DNA of 36,522 nucleotides from Emcibacteraceae bacterium (GCA_021774795.1 JAJFIR010000037.1:1-36522); one strand, 5' to 3'; counted from the first letter of the stretch, positions 1-8,308 are shown. Made by a program: numbers and translations. Notes: generated by a model from the sequence alone, not told the origin.

Positions 1-387
1 GTGTTCAGCACATTGCAGGCTGGTGGTGTATCGATTCTGGAAATTTTGAATGTCACCGGAAAGGTGGTCGATAACGTTGTCATTTCTGGAATTGTTCTCG
101 GTCTTAGAGACAGTGTACAAGAAGGCACAGGGCTTGCTGTGCCTTTGAAGAGAAGCGGACTAATACCACCTCTGGTTATCCAAATGATTTCGGCGGGTGA
201 AGATTCAGGTTCCCTCGATGAAATGTTGACCAAAGTTGCCGATTACTACGATGACGAGGTTGATCATGCGGTTAAAAATCTTTCTTCCATGATAGAGCCT
301 ATTTTATTATTGTTCATGGCGGCGATGGTTCTTTTTCTCGCACTTGCCATCTTCGTACCCATGTGGGATATGTCTAAAATGGCGTAA
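1..387 (+). CDS. Type II secretion / type IV pilus inner-membrane protein F (GspF/PilC), C-terminal part
   Basis: The frame is open from the window edge, so only the last ~128 residues are seen. The family (T2SF domain) forms the inner-membrane platform that couples the assembly ATPase to pilin or pseudopilin polymerisation. Visible hallmarks are the second T2SF repeat, with an amphipathic LQAGVSILEIL-type segment, the stretch IPPLVIQMISAGEDSGSLDEML, then VKNLSSMIEPILLLF, and a final hydrophobic helix ending MWDMSKMA. The true start lies upstream of the window; the GTG at base 1 is only the edge. Two prepilin genes follow 22 bp after the stop, which supports one pilus/secretion operon. Whether it is GspF or PilC cannot be decided from this fragment. 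Confidence 0.88.
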   Translation: MFSTLQAGGVSILEILNVTGKVVDNVVISGIVLGLRDSVQEGTGLAVPLKRSGLIPPLVIQMISAGEDSGSLDEMLTKVADYYDDEVDHAVKNLSSMIEPILLLFMAAMVLFLALAIFVPMWDMSKMA

Positions 388-409
388 CACTAAAATTATG
401 GGAAACGTG

Positions 410-1009
410 ATGAAGCAAAAAAAAAGAGCTGTATTAGAGGAGATACGCAGTGAATACGGTTTCACGCTGATAGAAGTGATCATGGTGATCGTGATAATCG
501 GTATCTTGGCTTCCATCGCAGCACAAAAAATGATCACAGCAACGGACGAAGCAGAAGTCACCGCAGAGGAAGCGAGTATTGAAACTATGCGCTCAAACCT
601 AGTCAACAATTTTGGTAACAGTTTAATTCAAGGTGCTGCTGCTGAATTCCCCATTGATCCGTTCCAAAATTTGAGCAAAGTTCCTTCTGGGTATAATCGC
701 AGAACAAATACTAAACCCGCAGGGAAAAAAGCAACCAACTCGACCTGGGTTTTTGTGCAGGGGTCAGCTAATGAGGGAAGGGTGACAGCTGAACAAGCAG
801 GAACAACCTTGACCAATTTCTCAGTCACAGGGTTTATTTATCATCAAAGAAAAGACGGTACGGTAGTCAAATGGCCTTATGATTCGGCTAATGGTGTGAT
901 CGGTAGATTAATGGTTGATAAAACCAGTCCATTAAAACAAAAGCAAGATCAGGAAAAAGCCAAACGCGGCGAACCCATCGAAGGACAAAAGAGATCAAAA
1001 ACCAGGTGA
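410..1009 (+). CDS. Type IV prepilin-like protein (tandem copy 1)
   Basis: A class III (prepilin) signal is clear: a charged leader of 17 residues ending EYG, cleavage after Gly, then FTLIEVIMVIVIIGILASIAA with Glu at +5, as expected for recognition by the prepilin peptidase and N-methylation. I chose the ATG at 410 because GGGA at 400-403 is at a good distance; the in-frame ATG at 398 is an alternative. The globular part has no recognisable subfamily and ends in a strongly charged tail (KQKQDQEKAKRGEPIEGQK). The next gene is a close relative, so this is one of a tandem pair downstream of gspF/pilC. It could be a minor pilin or a pseudopilin; the sequence does not decide. Confidence 0.88.
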   Translation: MKQKKRAVLEEIRSEYGFTLIEVIMVIVIIGILASIAAQKMITATDEAEVTAEEASIETMRSNLVNNFGNSLIQGAAAEFPIDPFQNLSKVPSGYNRRTNTKPAGKKATNSTWVFVQGSANEGRVTAEQAGTTLTNFSVTGFIYHQRKDGTVVKWPYDSANGVIGRLMVDKTSPLKQKQDQEKAKRGEPIEGQKRSKTR

Positions 1010-1031
1010 TTTTTTTAAGAATCCTCAGCTT

Positions 1032-1628
1032 ATGATGAGGCGAAATATAAAATCGTCTAATAGTTTGTGCTCCGATTCGGGGTATACCTTGATTGAGTTG
1101 ATCATGGTGGTTGTTATAATTGGTATTTTGATGTCTGTTGCTGCCAAAAAAATGATCACTGCGGCGCAGGAGGCAGAAATAGCCGCAGAAGATGCGAGTA
1201 TTGAAATTTTGCGTTCAAACCTGATCAATAATTACAGCAAAGAATTGGTTCAAGGTATAGCTCCTGAATTTGCCGATGATCCGTTCGAGAATTTGAATAA
1301 TGTTCCTTATGGTTATGATCGTCGGCAAAACAATAAACCGCTTGGTAATGTAAATTCCAACGATACATGGGTTTTTGTGCAAGGGCCTAATGGTGGAAAC
1401 CAGACAGCTGAAGAAGCCGGAACTACAGCAAATGATTCTTCAACCACGGGCTTTATTTATCACCAGAGAAAAGACGGTACCGTAGTTAAATGGCCTTATA
1501 ATTCAGCTAATGGAGTGATTGACAAAAAAGAGATTGAAAGAATCAGTCCGTTGAAACAAAAGCAAGATATAGAAAAAATTAAACGTGGTGAGATTATAGA
1601 AGGCCAGAAAGTAAGAGAACTCAGGTAA
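1032..1628 (+). CDS. Type IV prepilin-like protein (tandem copy 2)
   Basis: This is a paralogue of the preceding gene over its whole length. Both have a 17-residue leader ending in Gly, the same helix core, the same spacing of conserved residues and 18 identical residues TGFIYHQRKDGTVVKWPY, followed by the charged SPLKQKQDxEKxKRGExIEGQK tail. The mature protein starts with Tyr (YTLIE) rather than Phe, an accepted variation. Two ATG codons stand side by side (1032 and 1035) with only a weak purine-rich stretch before them. It lies 22 bp after copy 1 and is presumably co-transcribed. Retention of two similar pilins suggests a heteropolymer or a recent duplication. Confidence 0.88.
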   Translation: MMRRNIKSSNSLCSDSGYTLIELIMVVVIIGILMSVAAKKMITAAQEAEIAAEDASIEILRSNLINNYSKELVQGIAPEFADDPFENLNNVPYGYDRRQNNKPLGNVNSNDTWVFVQGPNGGNQTAEEAGTTANDSSTTGFIYHQRKDGTVVKWPYNSANGVIDKKEIERISPLKQKQDIEKIKRGEIIEGQKVRELR

Positions 1629-1659
1629 TTTTTTAAGCCCAACCCTCTCCCTTCCTACT

Positions 1660-1677
1660 CCTCCCTATGAAGGGAGG
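1660..1677. repeat. Palindrome after the pilin pair
   Basis: CCTCCCT, four bases ATGA, then AGGGAGG form a perfect 7-bp stem 31 bp after the pilin stop. No T-run follows, so it is not a standard intrinsic terminator. The surrounding pyrimidine-rich CCCAACCCTCTCCC stretch and the following GGCAAGGCGTAGCCGC look like a dispersed repeat unit, similar in style to the gene-end palindromes near 22.8, 24.9 and 26.3 kb. Confidence 0.5.
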
Positions 1678-1788
1678 CAAGGCGTAGCCGCTATGGGGTG
1701 TGGATTTTTCGCAATAGCATGATGGTTTATAATCCGAAGCAAAAGAAATTTTTTATAAAACTCTAACCCGCAGTTTAAGGAAATAGCC

Positions 1789-2403
1789 ATGGATGTGGTC
1801 TATGAAATATTGATAGAGTCAGGGCTGATATTTTCATTTTTGCTTGTTGTCGGCGCACTTATTTACAGTGTGATTATTTTGTTAAAACCGCAGCAGGCCT
1901 TGAAGATCAATGCTAAATTCAATTCCTGGTTTTCAACAGAAAAAGTAGATTCGGTAATAGACAAGCACATCGATACCAATGAGTGGGTGCTTAAAAACCG
2001 CTGGTGGGTGGGAAGCATGTTTCTGGTAGGTGCGGGATTCACGCTAAAATATTTATTGAAAGATTTTGATTCCAATCAATTTATTACCTTGGTCATCCAA
2101 CCCTCCTCAGAGTCTGTCCAAACTATTAGCGAAATTATAATTACATCCATACATTGGTTTATGATTTTCACATCGGGCGTTGGAGTTCTAACTTGCCTGG
2201 CTTTCTTGATTAACCCGAATGCTTTCCAACGTTTTAGCAACAAAATGGATACGCATTATTCTACTGATTCTATCAAGCAGGAAGCCGATACGGTTTATAC
2301 TGCTGTTGATGATTGGGTTATGAAAAACCATGTTCTGGTTGGGATATTTTTATTCCTCGGTTCCACTTATTTGATGGTTTTACTAAGTACGTTGTTGATT
2401 TGA
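1789..2403 (+). CDS. Uncharacterised membrane protein with internal duplication
   Basis: I do not recognise the family. The 204-residue product has four hydrophobic segments, at about residues 10-32, 66-84, 117-140 and 180-202. The two halves repeat each other: TM, then LLKPQQALKINAKFNSWFST...D-EWVLKN-WWVGSMFLVGAG in the first, and TM, then LINPNAFQRFSNKMDTHYST...D-DWVMKNHVLVGIFLFLGS in the second. Each unit is therefore TM, P-containing loop, amphipathic linker, W-V-x-K-N, TM. The ATG has AAGGA about 8 bp upstream. It stands alone between two pilin loci, with no overlap to a neighbour; a role in pilus or secretion function would be guesswork. Confidence 0.75.
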   Translation: MDVVYEILIESGLIFSFLLVVGALIYSVIILLKPQQALKINAKFNSWFSTEKVDSVIDKHIDTNEWVLKNRWWVGSMFLVGAGFTLKYLLKDFDSNQFITLVIQPSSESVQTISEIIITSIHWFMIFTSGVGVLTCLAFLINPNAFQRFSNKMDTHYSTDSIKQEADTVYTAVDDWVMKNHVLVGIFLFLGSTYLMVLLSTLLI

Positions 2404-2750
2404 GGGTTATTTGTTTGTTAAAGCTTAAAACGAGATCTTTTGTTAGCGCTTAGAATGACACCATAAAACCCAACCCTTCGTGCCATTGGAACTCAAATAT
2501 TTTCATTCCAGATTCGATACTTCAAACAACTCAAGTTTTTCTTTCTCAACCTATATGAGAAAGGTACTTTACAAATTGGGTAATGGGTTACCCAAAAAAA
2601 TATGTTCGGCCCCCGCCAATATTTCCTGAAAACCTCTTCTCATAAATTCTTTAAAATAATCTTTTTGATAATACCTGTATTTCCACTTGTTACTTAGCCA
2701 TAAAAATTATTTTTTAAAATTTTCAATTTAGGCAGAAAAATTGCATTATT
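2404..2750. other. Intergenic stretch without a gene; two stem-loops
   Basis: No convincing coding region is seen here. Two perfect hairpins occur: CTTTCTCA/TGAGAAAG (2541-2563, 7-base loop) and TTGGGTAA/TTACCCAA (2576-2595, 4-base loop TGGG). Neither has a T-run on its 3' side, so they are not typical terminators; the second is followed by seven A residues. A 24-codon frame at 2555-2629 has no ribosome site and is not called. Confidence 0.5.
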
Positions 2751-2779
2751 TTGACATGTAGAGCGGATGTTTTTGTAAT
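2751..2779 (+). promoter_or_regulatory. Upstream sigma-70 promoter (P1) of the third prepilin
   Basis: A perfect -35 box TTGACA (2751-2756), a 17-bp spacer and TGTAAT (2774-2779). It lies about 70 bp before the prepilin start and just upstream of a second promoter. Confidence 0.6.
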
Positions 2780-2781
2780 GC

Positions 2782-2809
2782 TTGATTTTTCAGTAATTTA
2801 GCCTATAAT
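2782..2809 (+). promoter_or_regulatory. Downstream sigma-70 promoter (P2) of the third prepilin
   Basis: TTGATT (2782-2787), 16-bp spacer, perfect -10 box TATAAT (2804-2809). Transcription would begin near 2816, giving a ~30-nt leader that carries GGAG at 2835-2838. Confidence 0.65.
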
Positions 2810-2846
2810 TTATTAAAAGCTGATTGAAATAAAAGGAGATGTAAGA

Positions 2847-3212
2847 ATGAATAATCGTTTAAAGAATGAAAAAGGTTTTACCCTTATCGAGTTGGTCATG
2901 GTCATTGTAATTCTAGGTATTCTGGCTGCTGTAGCCGTTCCCAAATTCGTTAATATAAAGGATGAGGCCACAGCGGGTGTTTCAGATGGAATCACTGCTT
3001 CTTTACGCGGGGCGGTTGTTATGCTGCATGCGCGACGATTAGTTGGTGGAGGAAGTTATACTGGAACGGATGTTGCTGCCAGTGTTGATAATGGAGCGGG
3101 ATCAAGCCCGGTTTCATTTGCTGCAGGTAATTTTACTGGAAATGGTTCTACATGGGCATACACTGAGGTGGCTGATGATCAAACACCAGGAATTGTGGGC
3201 AACCCTTCCTAA
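2847..3212 (+). CDS. Type IV prepilin (major-pilin-like, MSHA-type N-terminus)
   Basis: The 10-residue leader MNNRLKNEKG is followed by FTLIELVMVIVILGILAAVAVPKFVNI, a near-canonical type IVa/MSHA/pseudopilin helix with Glu at +5. The mature protein is small (about 111 residues), and the globular part is rich in Gly, Ser, Thr and Ala. The start is well supported: AAAGGAG ends 8 bp before the ATG, and two good sigma-70 promoters precede it. With its own promoters and a very strong terminator 59 bp after the stop, this is a highly expressed monocistronic unit, as expected for a structural pilin or pseudopilin. It differs clearly from the two pilins at 0.4-1.6 kb. Confidence 0.9.
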   Translation: MNNRLKNEKGFTLIELVMVIVILGILAAVAVPKFVNIKDEATAGVSDGITASLRGAVVMLHARRLVGGGSYTGTDVAASVDNGAGSSPVSFAAGNFTGNGSTWAYTEVADDQTPGIVGNPS

Positions 3213-3250
3213 TAGTTTAAGTGGATAAGGTTGAATGATTCGTAAATCCA

Positions 3251-5656
3251 TTGAATAATATTTTCAGAAGAAGCATACCGGTTGCTAAGAACCTTTGGCC
3301 GGTATGCTTTTTTTTTGCTCTTTCAGCTTTATATCTGGGCGAAACTCAGAATTCAATATTTGTTGAGCGCGATCTTCTAAGATTTTTCATCCCACCCCGG
3401 CAATTCTGGGTCGAAGAAATAAAAAATTTCACATTTCCCTTATGGAACCCCTTTTATTATAACGGTCACCCTCTGTTTGCCACCCTTCAACCAGGGGTTC
3501 TTTATCCATTCAGTGCCTTATATCTCTTTTTGCCTTTTAACGAGGCCTTTAATTTAAATATTGAAATTCATTTTGCATTGGCAGGTTGGTTCACTTACCT
3601 CTTATTGAGAGGAATGAAGGCCAGTCACGGTGCAGCATTGATTTCTGGTATAGGTTTCATGCTGTCGGGTTATCTGTTGTCGATCCATAGTTTTCTGAAC
3701 ACGTTTCTTTCAGTCCCTTGGGTCCCTTTGCTTATTTTGGTTTTTTTTGCGGGGGTTAAAAAAAACCATTATGGCTATGCACTAATTTCAGGAGCTTTGG
3801 GGACATGTATGTTCTTAGGTGGGGGAATCGAAATTTGTTACATGACTTTTGGTGTGATTTTATTTTTAATTATTTTTCCAGAATTGGTTATCGAAAAAGA
3901 GAGTTTCCCCCCTTCTTTAAAACAACGATTAGCCTTATTCGCTGTTTTTATTGTAACCATGCTTGGTTTGTCCGCAATACAAATCCTTCCCATGCTGGAG
4001 CTCTCGAAATTATCTCTTCGCTCAGAAGCTCTTTCCTATGCCGAGGCTGGAATTTGGTCCTTACACCCTTTGGATTTGTTAGAACTTTTTTTACCCGATC
4101 AATATGGTTTGGGATGGGGTATCAAAAATTTTTGGACTTATCAAAACATGTTAAAAACAATTTATATGGGTGCAATCCCTTTTTTACTTTCACTTTTTCT
4201 TATAAAGAAAAACAAAAAACTATTTTTGGGGTTTTTATTTCTATTTTTAGTGTCTCTGGTTTTTGCTTTGGGGAAGCATACTTTTTTGCATTACTACCTA
4301 TATGAATATTTGCCACTTTTCAACAAATTAAGATTTCCAGTAAAATTTATTTTTATGGCGATAATTGTTCTCTGTATAACAGCAGGGCTCGGATACGATA
4401 GTTTTAAGCAAGAGGCCATTAAAAATAATAACAAAACATTGCCCTTGTTGTTTTTGGTTTTAGGATTTTTATGTATGTTGGGTTTTGGAATATTAAATTT
4501 ATTCCATAACGAATTTGTAGCTTATTTTGATTCGATTGGCTGGAGTCCCCCAAAATATAATGAAATAACAATAAATATATTTAATATAAAAAGGCTTTTA
4601 GTTTTTACCAGTTTATTATGTGTATGCATCTATTTATACTTTCAACCCAAATTTCAAAAACCACACATGTTGGTTTTACTTGTTTCAGTATTTATTTTAG
4701 ATCTGTTTTATTTTCATGTTGGATTTTATGTGAAGCTAAACATTGAAAAGGTAAATCAGCCTGCAGAAAGCACAAAGTTTATTAAGTCTGATCCTTCATT
4801 ATTTAGAATTTATACAAATTCAAAAATTGAAAATAGTTCTTATACTCCTGGCGGCTCGAAATGGGATGCGCTGAGTGTTAATAAGGAAATATTTGGATTT
4901 GGTATGTTGGGGAACCAAAAAATATTTCAGACTCAAGGCGTTGCAGTCACAAGACAGAAACGAGTGGAAATAATTGATGAATTCATAAAAACAGATTCAT
5001 CATTAGATAAAACGCAATTGCTAAACCTAATGAATGTTAAATATATTATTTCAATACCAGAATTAACATCTCCTGATTTTAAAAAGGTTTTTGAAAGTTA
5101 TCCTGAGCTGTCTGAAAAAAGTAAAATAGAAGGGTTAGAGCAATTGGAATCTGTAGGTATCTATGAAAATAAGAATGTTCTTCCTCGGGCATTTTTGGTG
5201 CCATTTTGTAAAGTGGTATCAAAAAATATAGGATATGCTGGTTTTTTTAAAGGAAAACAATTTGACCCCAGAGCTGTAGTTTTATTGGACAAAGAACCAA
5301 AAGGTTTCGATTGTATAGAAAAAGGAGAAACGGGTAGTCAGGGTTCGGTGCAAATCGAGACCTACAAAAGTAACTCCGTGGATCTCTTAGTGACTTCAAA
5401 TAGACGTCAATTTCTTTTTATGAGTGACAGTTATTATCCGGGTTGGAAAGCTTATGTAAATGGAGAAGGAAAAGAAATTCTTCGAGCCAACTACTTATTC
5501 AGGGCTTTATTGATAGAGCCTGGAACCCATAAAATTCGTTTTGAATATGATCCCCTCTCGTTCAAACTGGGTTTGATTATTTCTCTGTTAACAGTTCTTT
5601 TTTGTGGTGCATACTTTTTAAATAGTATAAGAAAGAAAAAAATCTGTGAACGATAA
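3251..5656 (+). CDS. YfhO-family polytopic membrane protein
   Basis: The 801-residue product has about 12-14 hydrophobic helices and the family's features: FVERDLLRFFIPPRQFW, then FPLWNPFYYNGHPLFATLQPGVLYP in the first periplasmic loop, and the C-terminal MSDSYYPGWKAYVNG (about residue 724) before a last TM helix. YfhO members are GT-C-like proteins; in Gram-positive bacteria YfhO is implicated in glycosylating teichoic acids, and here the substrate is unknown. The only usable start in frame is TTG 3251, since a stop lies 15 bp before it, and it has no clear ribosome site. An intrinsic terminator (3271-3316) lies within codons 7-22, so the first TM helix is encoded by its stem and T-run. The next gene overlaps by 11 bp. 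Confidence 0.87.
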   Translation: MNNIFRRSIPVAKNLWPVCFFFALSALYLGETQNSIFVERDLLRFFIPPRQFWVEEIKNFTFPLWNPFYYNGHPLFATLQPGVLYPFSALYLFLPFNEAFNLNIEIHFALAGWFTYLLLRGMKASHGAALISGIGFMLSGYLLSIHSFLNTFLSVPWVPLLILVFFAGVKKNHYGYALISGALGTCMFLGGGIEICYMTFGVILFLIIFPELVIEKESFPPSLKQRLALFAVFIVTMLGLSAIQILPMLELSKLSLRSEALSYAEAGIWSLHPLDLLELFLPDQYGLGWGIKNFWTYQNMLKTIYMGAIPFLLSLFLIKKNKKLFLGFLFLFLVSLVFALGKHTFLHYYLYEYLPLFNKLRFPVKFIFMAIIVLCITAGLGYDSFKQEAIKNNNKTLPLLFLVLGFLCMLGFGILNLFHNEFVAYFDSIGWSPPKYNEITINIFNIKRLLVFTSLLCVCIYLYFQPKFQKPHMLVLLVSVFILDLFYFHVGFYVKLNIEKVNQPAESTKFIKSDPSLFRIYTNSKIENSSYTPGGSKWDALSVNKEIFGFGMLGNQKIFQTQGVAVTRQKRVEIIDEFIKTDSSLDKTQLLNLMNVKYIISIPELTSPDFKKVFESYPELSEKSKIEGLEQLESVGIYENKNVLPRAFLVPFCKVVSKNIGYAGFFKGKQFDPRAVVLLDKEPKGFDCIEKGETGSQGSVQIETYKSNSVDLLVTSNRRQFLFMSDSYYPGWKAYVNGEGKEILRANYLFRALLIEPGTHKIRFEYDPLSFKLGLIISLLTVLFCGAYFLNSIRKKKICER
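3271..3316 (+). terminator. Strong intrinsic terminator inside the start of the YfhO gene
   Basis: AAGCATACCGG (3271-3281) pairs perfectly with CCGGTATGCTT (3299-3309) over 11 bp with a 17-base loop, and the stem runs into nine T residues (3308-3316). It terminates the prepilin transcript, but the hairpin is in frame within the downstream coding region, where the T-run encodes Phe residues. Confidence 0.88.
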
Positions 5657-7712
5657 TGCTCAATTGAAAAACCAGAGCGAGGGATTTTTCTCCCCTTCAT
5701 CCTATAAACTCTTTGGCTACAGTTTTTTAATTCTTTTTTTTGAATTGGCATTGATTCGCTTCATCCCTTCAAATGTCAGAATAACTGCTTATTTTATAAA
5801 CCTAGTTCTAATAGCTGCATTTTTGGGAATGGGGATCGGTTTGCTTTTGGTTAAAAGGCAGTGGAACTTAACCCGATTTTTTCCACCCTTTTTATTATTG
5901 TTAATAGGTTCTTGTATTTATTTTGGCAATATTCTCGTTACTAGCGCTAACAGCGAAGAAGATTTTTTTGCTATTTATTCTGACCTATCTCCCAATAGCA
6001 AAGCATGGGGAATGGTTCCAGTAGTGAGTTTTCTATTTTCTCTTTCTGTTTTACCTTTTGTAGCGTTGGGAAATGCGATGGGCAGGGAGTTTAAAAAATT
6101 TCAAGCTCTCCACGCCTATGCTATCAATACGGCGGGTAGTCTCGTTGGGCTTCTTACTTTTTCTTTATTCAGTCACTTTTCTACACCTCCGTTAATTTGG
6201 TTTGGTTTTGGAAGTTTGATATTTCTTTTTCTATCCAGTGGGTCAAAAAAAATAATTATTTCAATATTCTGTCTGAGCCTAACCCTTTATCTGATTCAAA
6301 GTCTTTACCAAAAGGACCGTGAAATATGGTCCCCCTATTACAAAATTAATTATTTTGAAAATCCGGATGTTACTTCTATAAATGTGAATGGTTCTCTTCA
6401 TCAGTATATGTATAACTTTTCCCCACCCGCCATTTTTTCAAGAACCAATTCTGATCGAATAAAACGAGATTATAAGCTTCCTTACCGTTTTGCAAAAAAT
6501 TGGGACGATGTGCTGATATTAGGGTCAGGTTCAGGAAATGATGTTCATCTAGTTCTTGAGCAAGGAGCAAAAAATGTAGATGCCGTAGAAATTGACCGAG
6601 CTATATGGAAGCTAGGTAAGGAAAAAAATTATCAAAAACCCTATGATGACCCGCGAGCTAAAGTCTATATTGATGATGCCCGTGTCTTCCTTAAAAAAAG
6701 CAAAAAGAAATATGATGTCATCATATTAGGGACGCTGGATAGCCAAACTCTTTTATCGGGTATGTCCTCTATCCGCCTCGACAATTACATTTATACGTTG
6801 GAAGCCTTTCGGTCTGTAAAGAAGCATTTAAAACCAGAGGGGGTGGTCATCTTGTACCACATGTCCCATAGCATTATTATTCCTTTCAAGTTGGCTAAAA
6901 TCCTGATGAATGTATTTGGAGTTCATCCACTAGTTCATTTTGAAAAAGACCATAGGTTATTCAACTTTACCCTTGTAGCGGGGATAAACGCACAAGGTAA
7001 TAATGGCTTTGATTATACTTTTCCTGCATTACTGAACAGCGATAAGGCAGCCGCTGACCTTATTTCTGCTCCCACTGATGATTGGCCGTATCTTTATCTT
7101 GATCGTCCGGGTATCCCTACCCATTATCTTAAGACTGGCGGAATAATATTATTAATTTCCATCGTATCGATTATTCTTTCTGCAGGAAGAAATAATGTCA
7201 AGAATACTGATTGGACTTTGTTTTTATTGGGCGCAAGTTTTCTATTATTGGAAACCAAGAGCGTCACAGAGATGTCTTTATTATTCGGTTCGACATGGCA
7301 GGTCAATGTGCTCGTCTTCGCCGCCATCCTAATTTTAATTTTTTTAGCCAACCTTCTTATTTTGTACAGAGGTCCGTTTGATAAAAATAGATTGTTCTGG
7401 GCATTATTCTTTTTTATAAGTGTTAGCTATGCTATTCCCATTCAGTTTCTTTTAGCACTACCCATAGGGGCGCAATGGGTTGTCGGGGCTTTAGTTACGG
7501 CAGTGCCGCTATTTTTTGCGGGGATGCTTTTTTCCCAGATTTTTAAAAATCGCCAGGAACCTGCGATTTCTCTGGGCTATAACCTTATGGGAGCTATTTG
7601 CGGGGGATTGTTAGAATACAGTTCTATGGCTTTAGGAACAAAAAACCTGTATTTGTTAGCTCTAGTATTATATATCTTGGCTTTTCTGGTTCATGGGCGC
7701 GAGAAAAATTAA
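5646..7712 (+). CDS. Membrane-embedded spermidine synthase-like (SpeE-fold) protein
   Basis: Domains in order: six or so N-terminal TM helices (about residues 15-215), a cytoplasmic class I Rossmann domain (about 270-445), and about seven C-terminal TM helices (495-680). The nucleotide-binding part shows DVLILGSGSGNDVHLVLEQGA, the acidic VEID that would bind a ribose, and DPRAKVYIDDARVFLKKSKKKYDVIILGTLDSQT, all typical of spermine/spermidine synthase homologues. Membrane-fused members of this family are widespread but mostly without a known reaction, so polyamine synthesis should not be assumed. The GTG start overlaps the YfhO gene by 11 bp, which indicates translational coupling and suggests that the two act together, perhaps in modifying an envelope or pilus component. 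Confidence 0.8.
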   Translation: MNDNAQLKNQSEGFFSPSSYKLFGYSFLILFFELALIRFIPSNVRITAYFINLVLIAAFLGMGIGLLLVKRQWNLTRFFPPFLLLLIGSCIYFGNILVTSANSEEDFFAIYSDLSPNSKAWGMVPVVSFLFSLSVLPFVALGNAMGREFKKFQALHAYAINTAGSLVGLLTFSLFSHFSTPPLIWFGFGSLIFLFLSSGSKKIIISIFCLSLTLYLIQSLYQKDREIWSPYYKINYFENPDVTSINVNGSLHQYMYNFSPPAIFSRTNSDRIKRDYKLPYRFAKNWDDVLILGSGSGNDVHLVLEQGAKNVDAVEIDRAIWKLGKEKNYQKPYDDPRAKVYIDDARVFLKKSKKKYDVIILGTLDSQTLLSGMSSIRLDNYIYTLEAFRSVKKHLKPEGVVILYHMSHSIIIPFKLAKILMNVFGVHPLVHFEKDHRLFNFTLVAGINAQGNNGFDYTFPALLNSDKAAADLISAPTDDWPYLYLDRPGIPTHYLKTGGIILLISIVSIILSAGRNNVKNTDWTLFLLGASFLLLETKSVTEMSLLFGSTWQVNVLVFAAILILIFLANLLILYRGPFDKNRLFWALFFFISVSYAIPIQFLLALPIGAQWVVGALVTAVPLFFAGMLFSQIFKNRQEPAISLGYNLMGAICGGLLEYSSMALGTKNLYLLALVLYILAFLVHGREKN

Positions 7713-7816
7713 AAAAATAGAGAGAAAGATTCAAGGCTATTAAGGGGAAGCGTAACTACTTTAAGAGTCAATCTAATTAGTTAGACGGGCTAGCCGATTG
7801 TGTAGTTTTTCAAAGT

Positions 7817-8260
7817 TTAGGAAGGCCTTGCTATATTTTCTGGAAGTTGAGTGTCTTCATCTGTATAGGCGCATTTGATTTGTGATGAGGTTACACAGGT
7901 GTCCTTAAGGTTTGCCCCCTGCAGGTAAGCACCATCGAGCCGTGTATTTTCTAAATTAGCTCCTTGAAGATTCGCCCACATTAAATCCGTTTCTTCAAAA
8001 TTGGCGTTTTGAAGTTGTGTGTTTTTGAGTTGTGCTTCTAGAAAATTTGCACCTCGAAGGTCTGCATCCGTGAAGTCGGCTCCAGTCAAATCCGCAGCTT
8101 GCAAATTTGCTTCCACCAGAACACATCCGCGAAAATTTGCTTCCCTCAAGTCTTCTTCACTAAGGTCTGCGAAAATTCCCTTTATCCCCTTGGAACCAAA
8201 CCATTCTTTATGGCTTAAGAGAATTTGCGGGAGCAAGGAAATGAGACTCGATTTTTTCAT
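7817..8260 (-). CDS. Pentapeptide-repeat protein
   Basis: The 147 residues contain about fifteen A(D/N)LxX-type pentapeptides between residues ~32 and 125 (ADLSEEDLREANF, ADLTGADFTDADLRGANF, ANLQGANLENTRLDGAYLQGANLKD), which would fold as a right-handed quadrilateral beta-helix. The N-terminus is a short hydrophobic, non-secretory segment. The C-terminal 20 residues contain two cysteines (DTCVTSSQIKCAYTDEDT), a tail often seen in proteobacterial members. The family includes DNA-gyrase-protecting Qnr/MfpA proteins, but most members have no assigned role and nothing here points to gyrase. It is convergent with the upstream spermidine-synthase-like gene and divergent from the PP2C phosphatase. 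Confidence 0.9.
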   Translation of the reverse strand: MKKSSLISLLPQILLSHKEWFGSKGIKGIFADLSEEDLREANFRGCVLVEANLQAADLTGADFTDADLRGANFLEAQLKNTQLQNANFEETDLMWANLQGANLENTRLDGAYLQGANLKDTCVTSSQIKCAYTDEDTQLPENIARPS

Positions 8261-8308
8261 AACAGTATTTACTTAAAAAATACCTAAATATATTATGCTA
8301 AGCTTGCC

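Noticed and set aside
2555-2629. 24-codon frame in the large intergenic region
   Set aside because: No ribosome site and it spans a hairpin; no evidence of coding.
3805-4305. 166-codon frame inside the YfhO gene
   Set aside because: Same strand, different phase, rich in Phe/Cys/Trp as expected of a shadow of a hydrophobic gene; no ribosome site.
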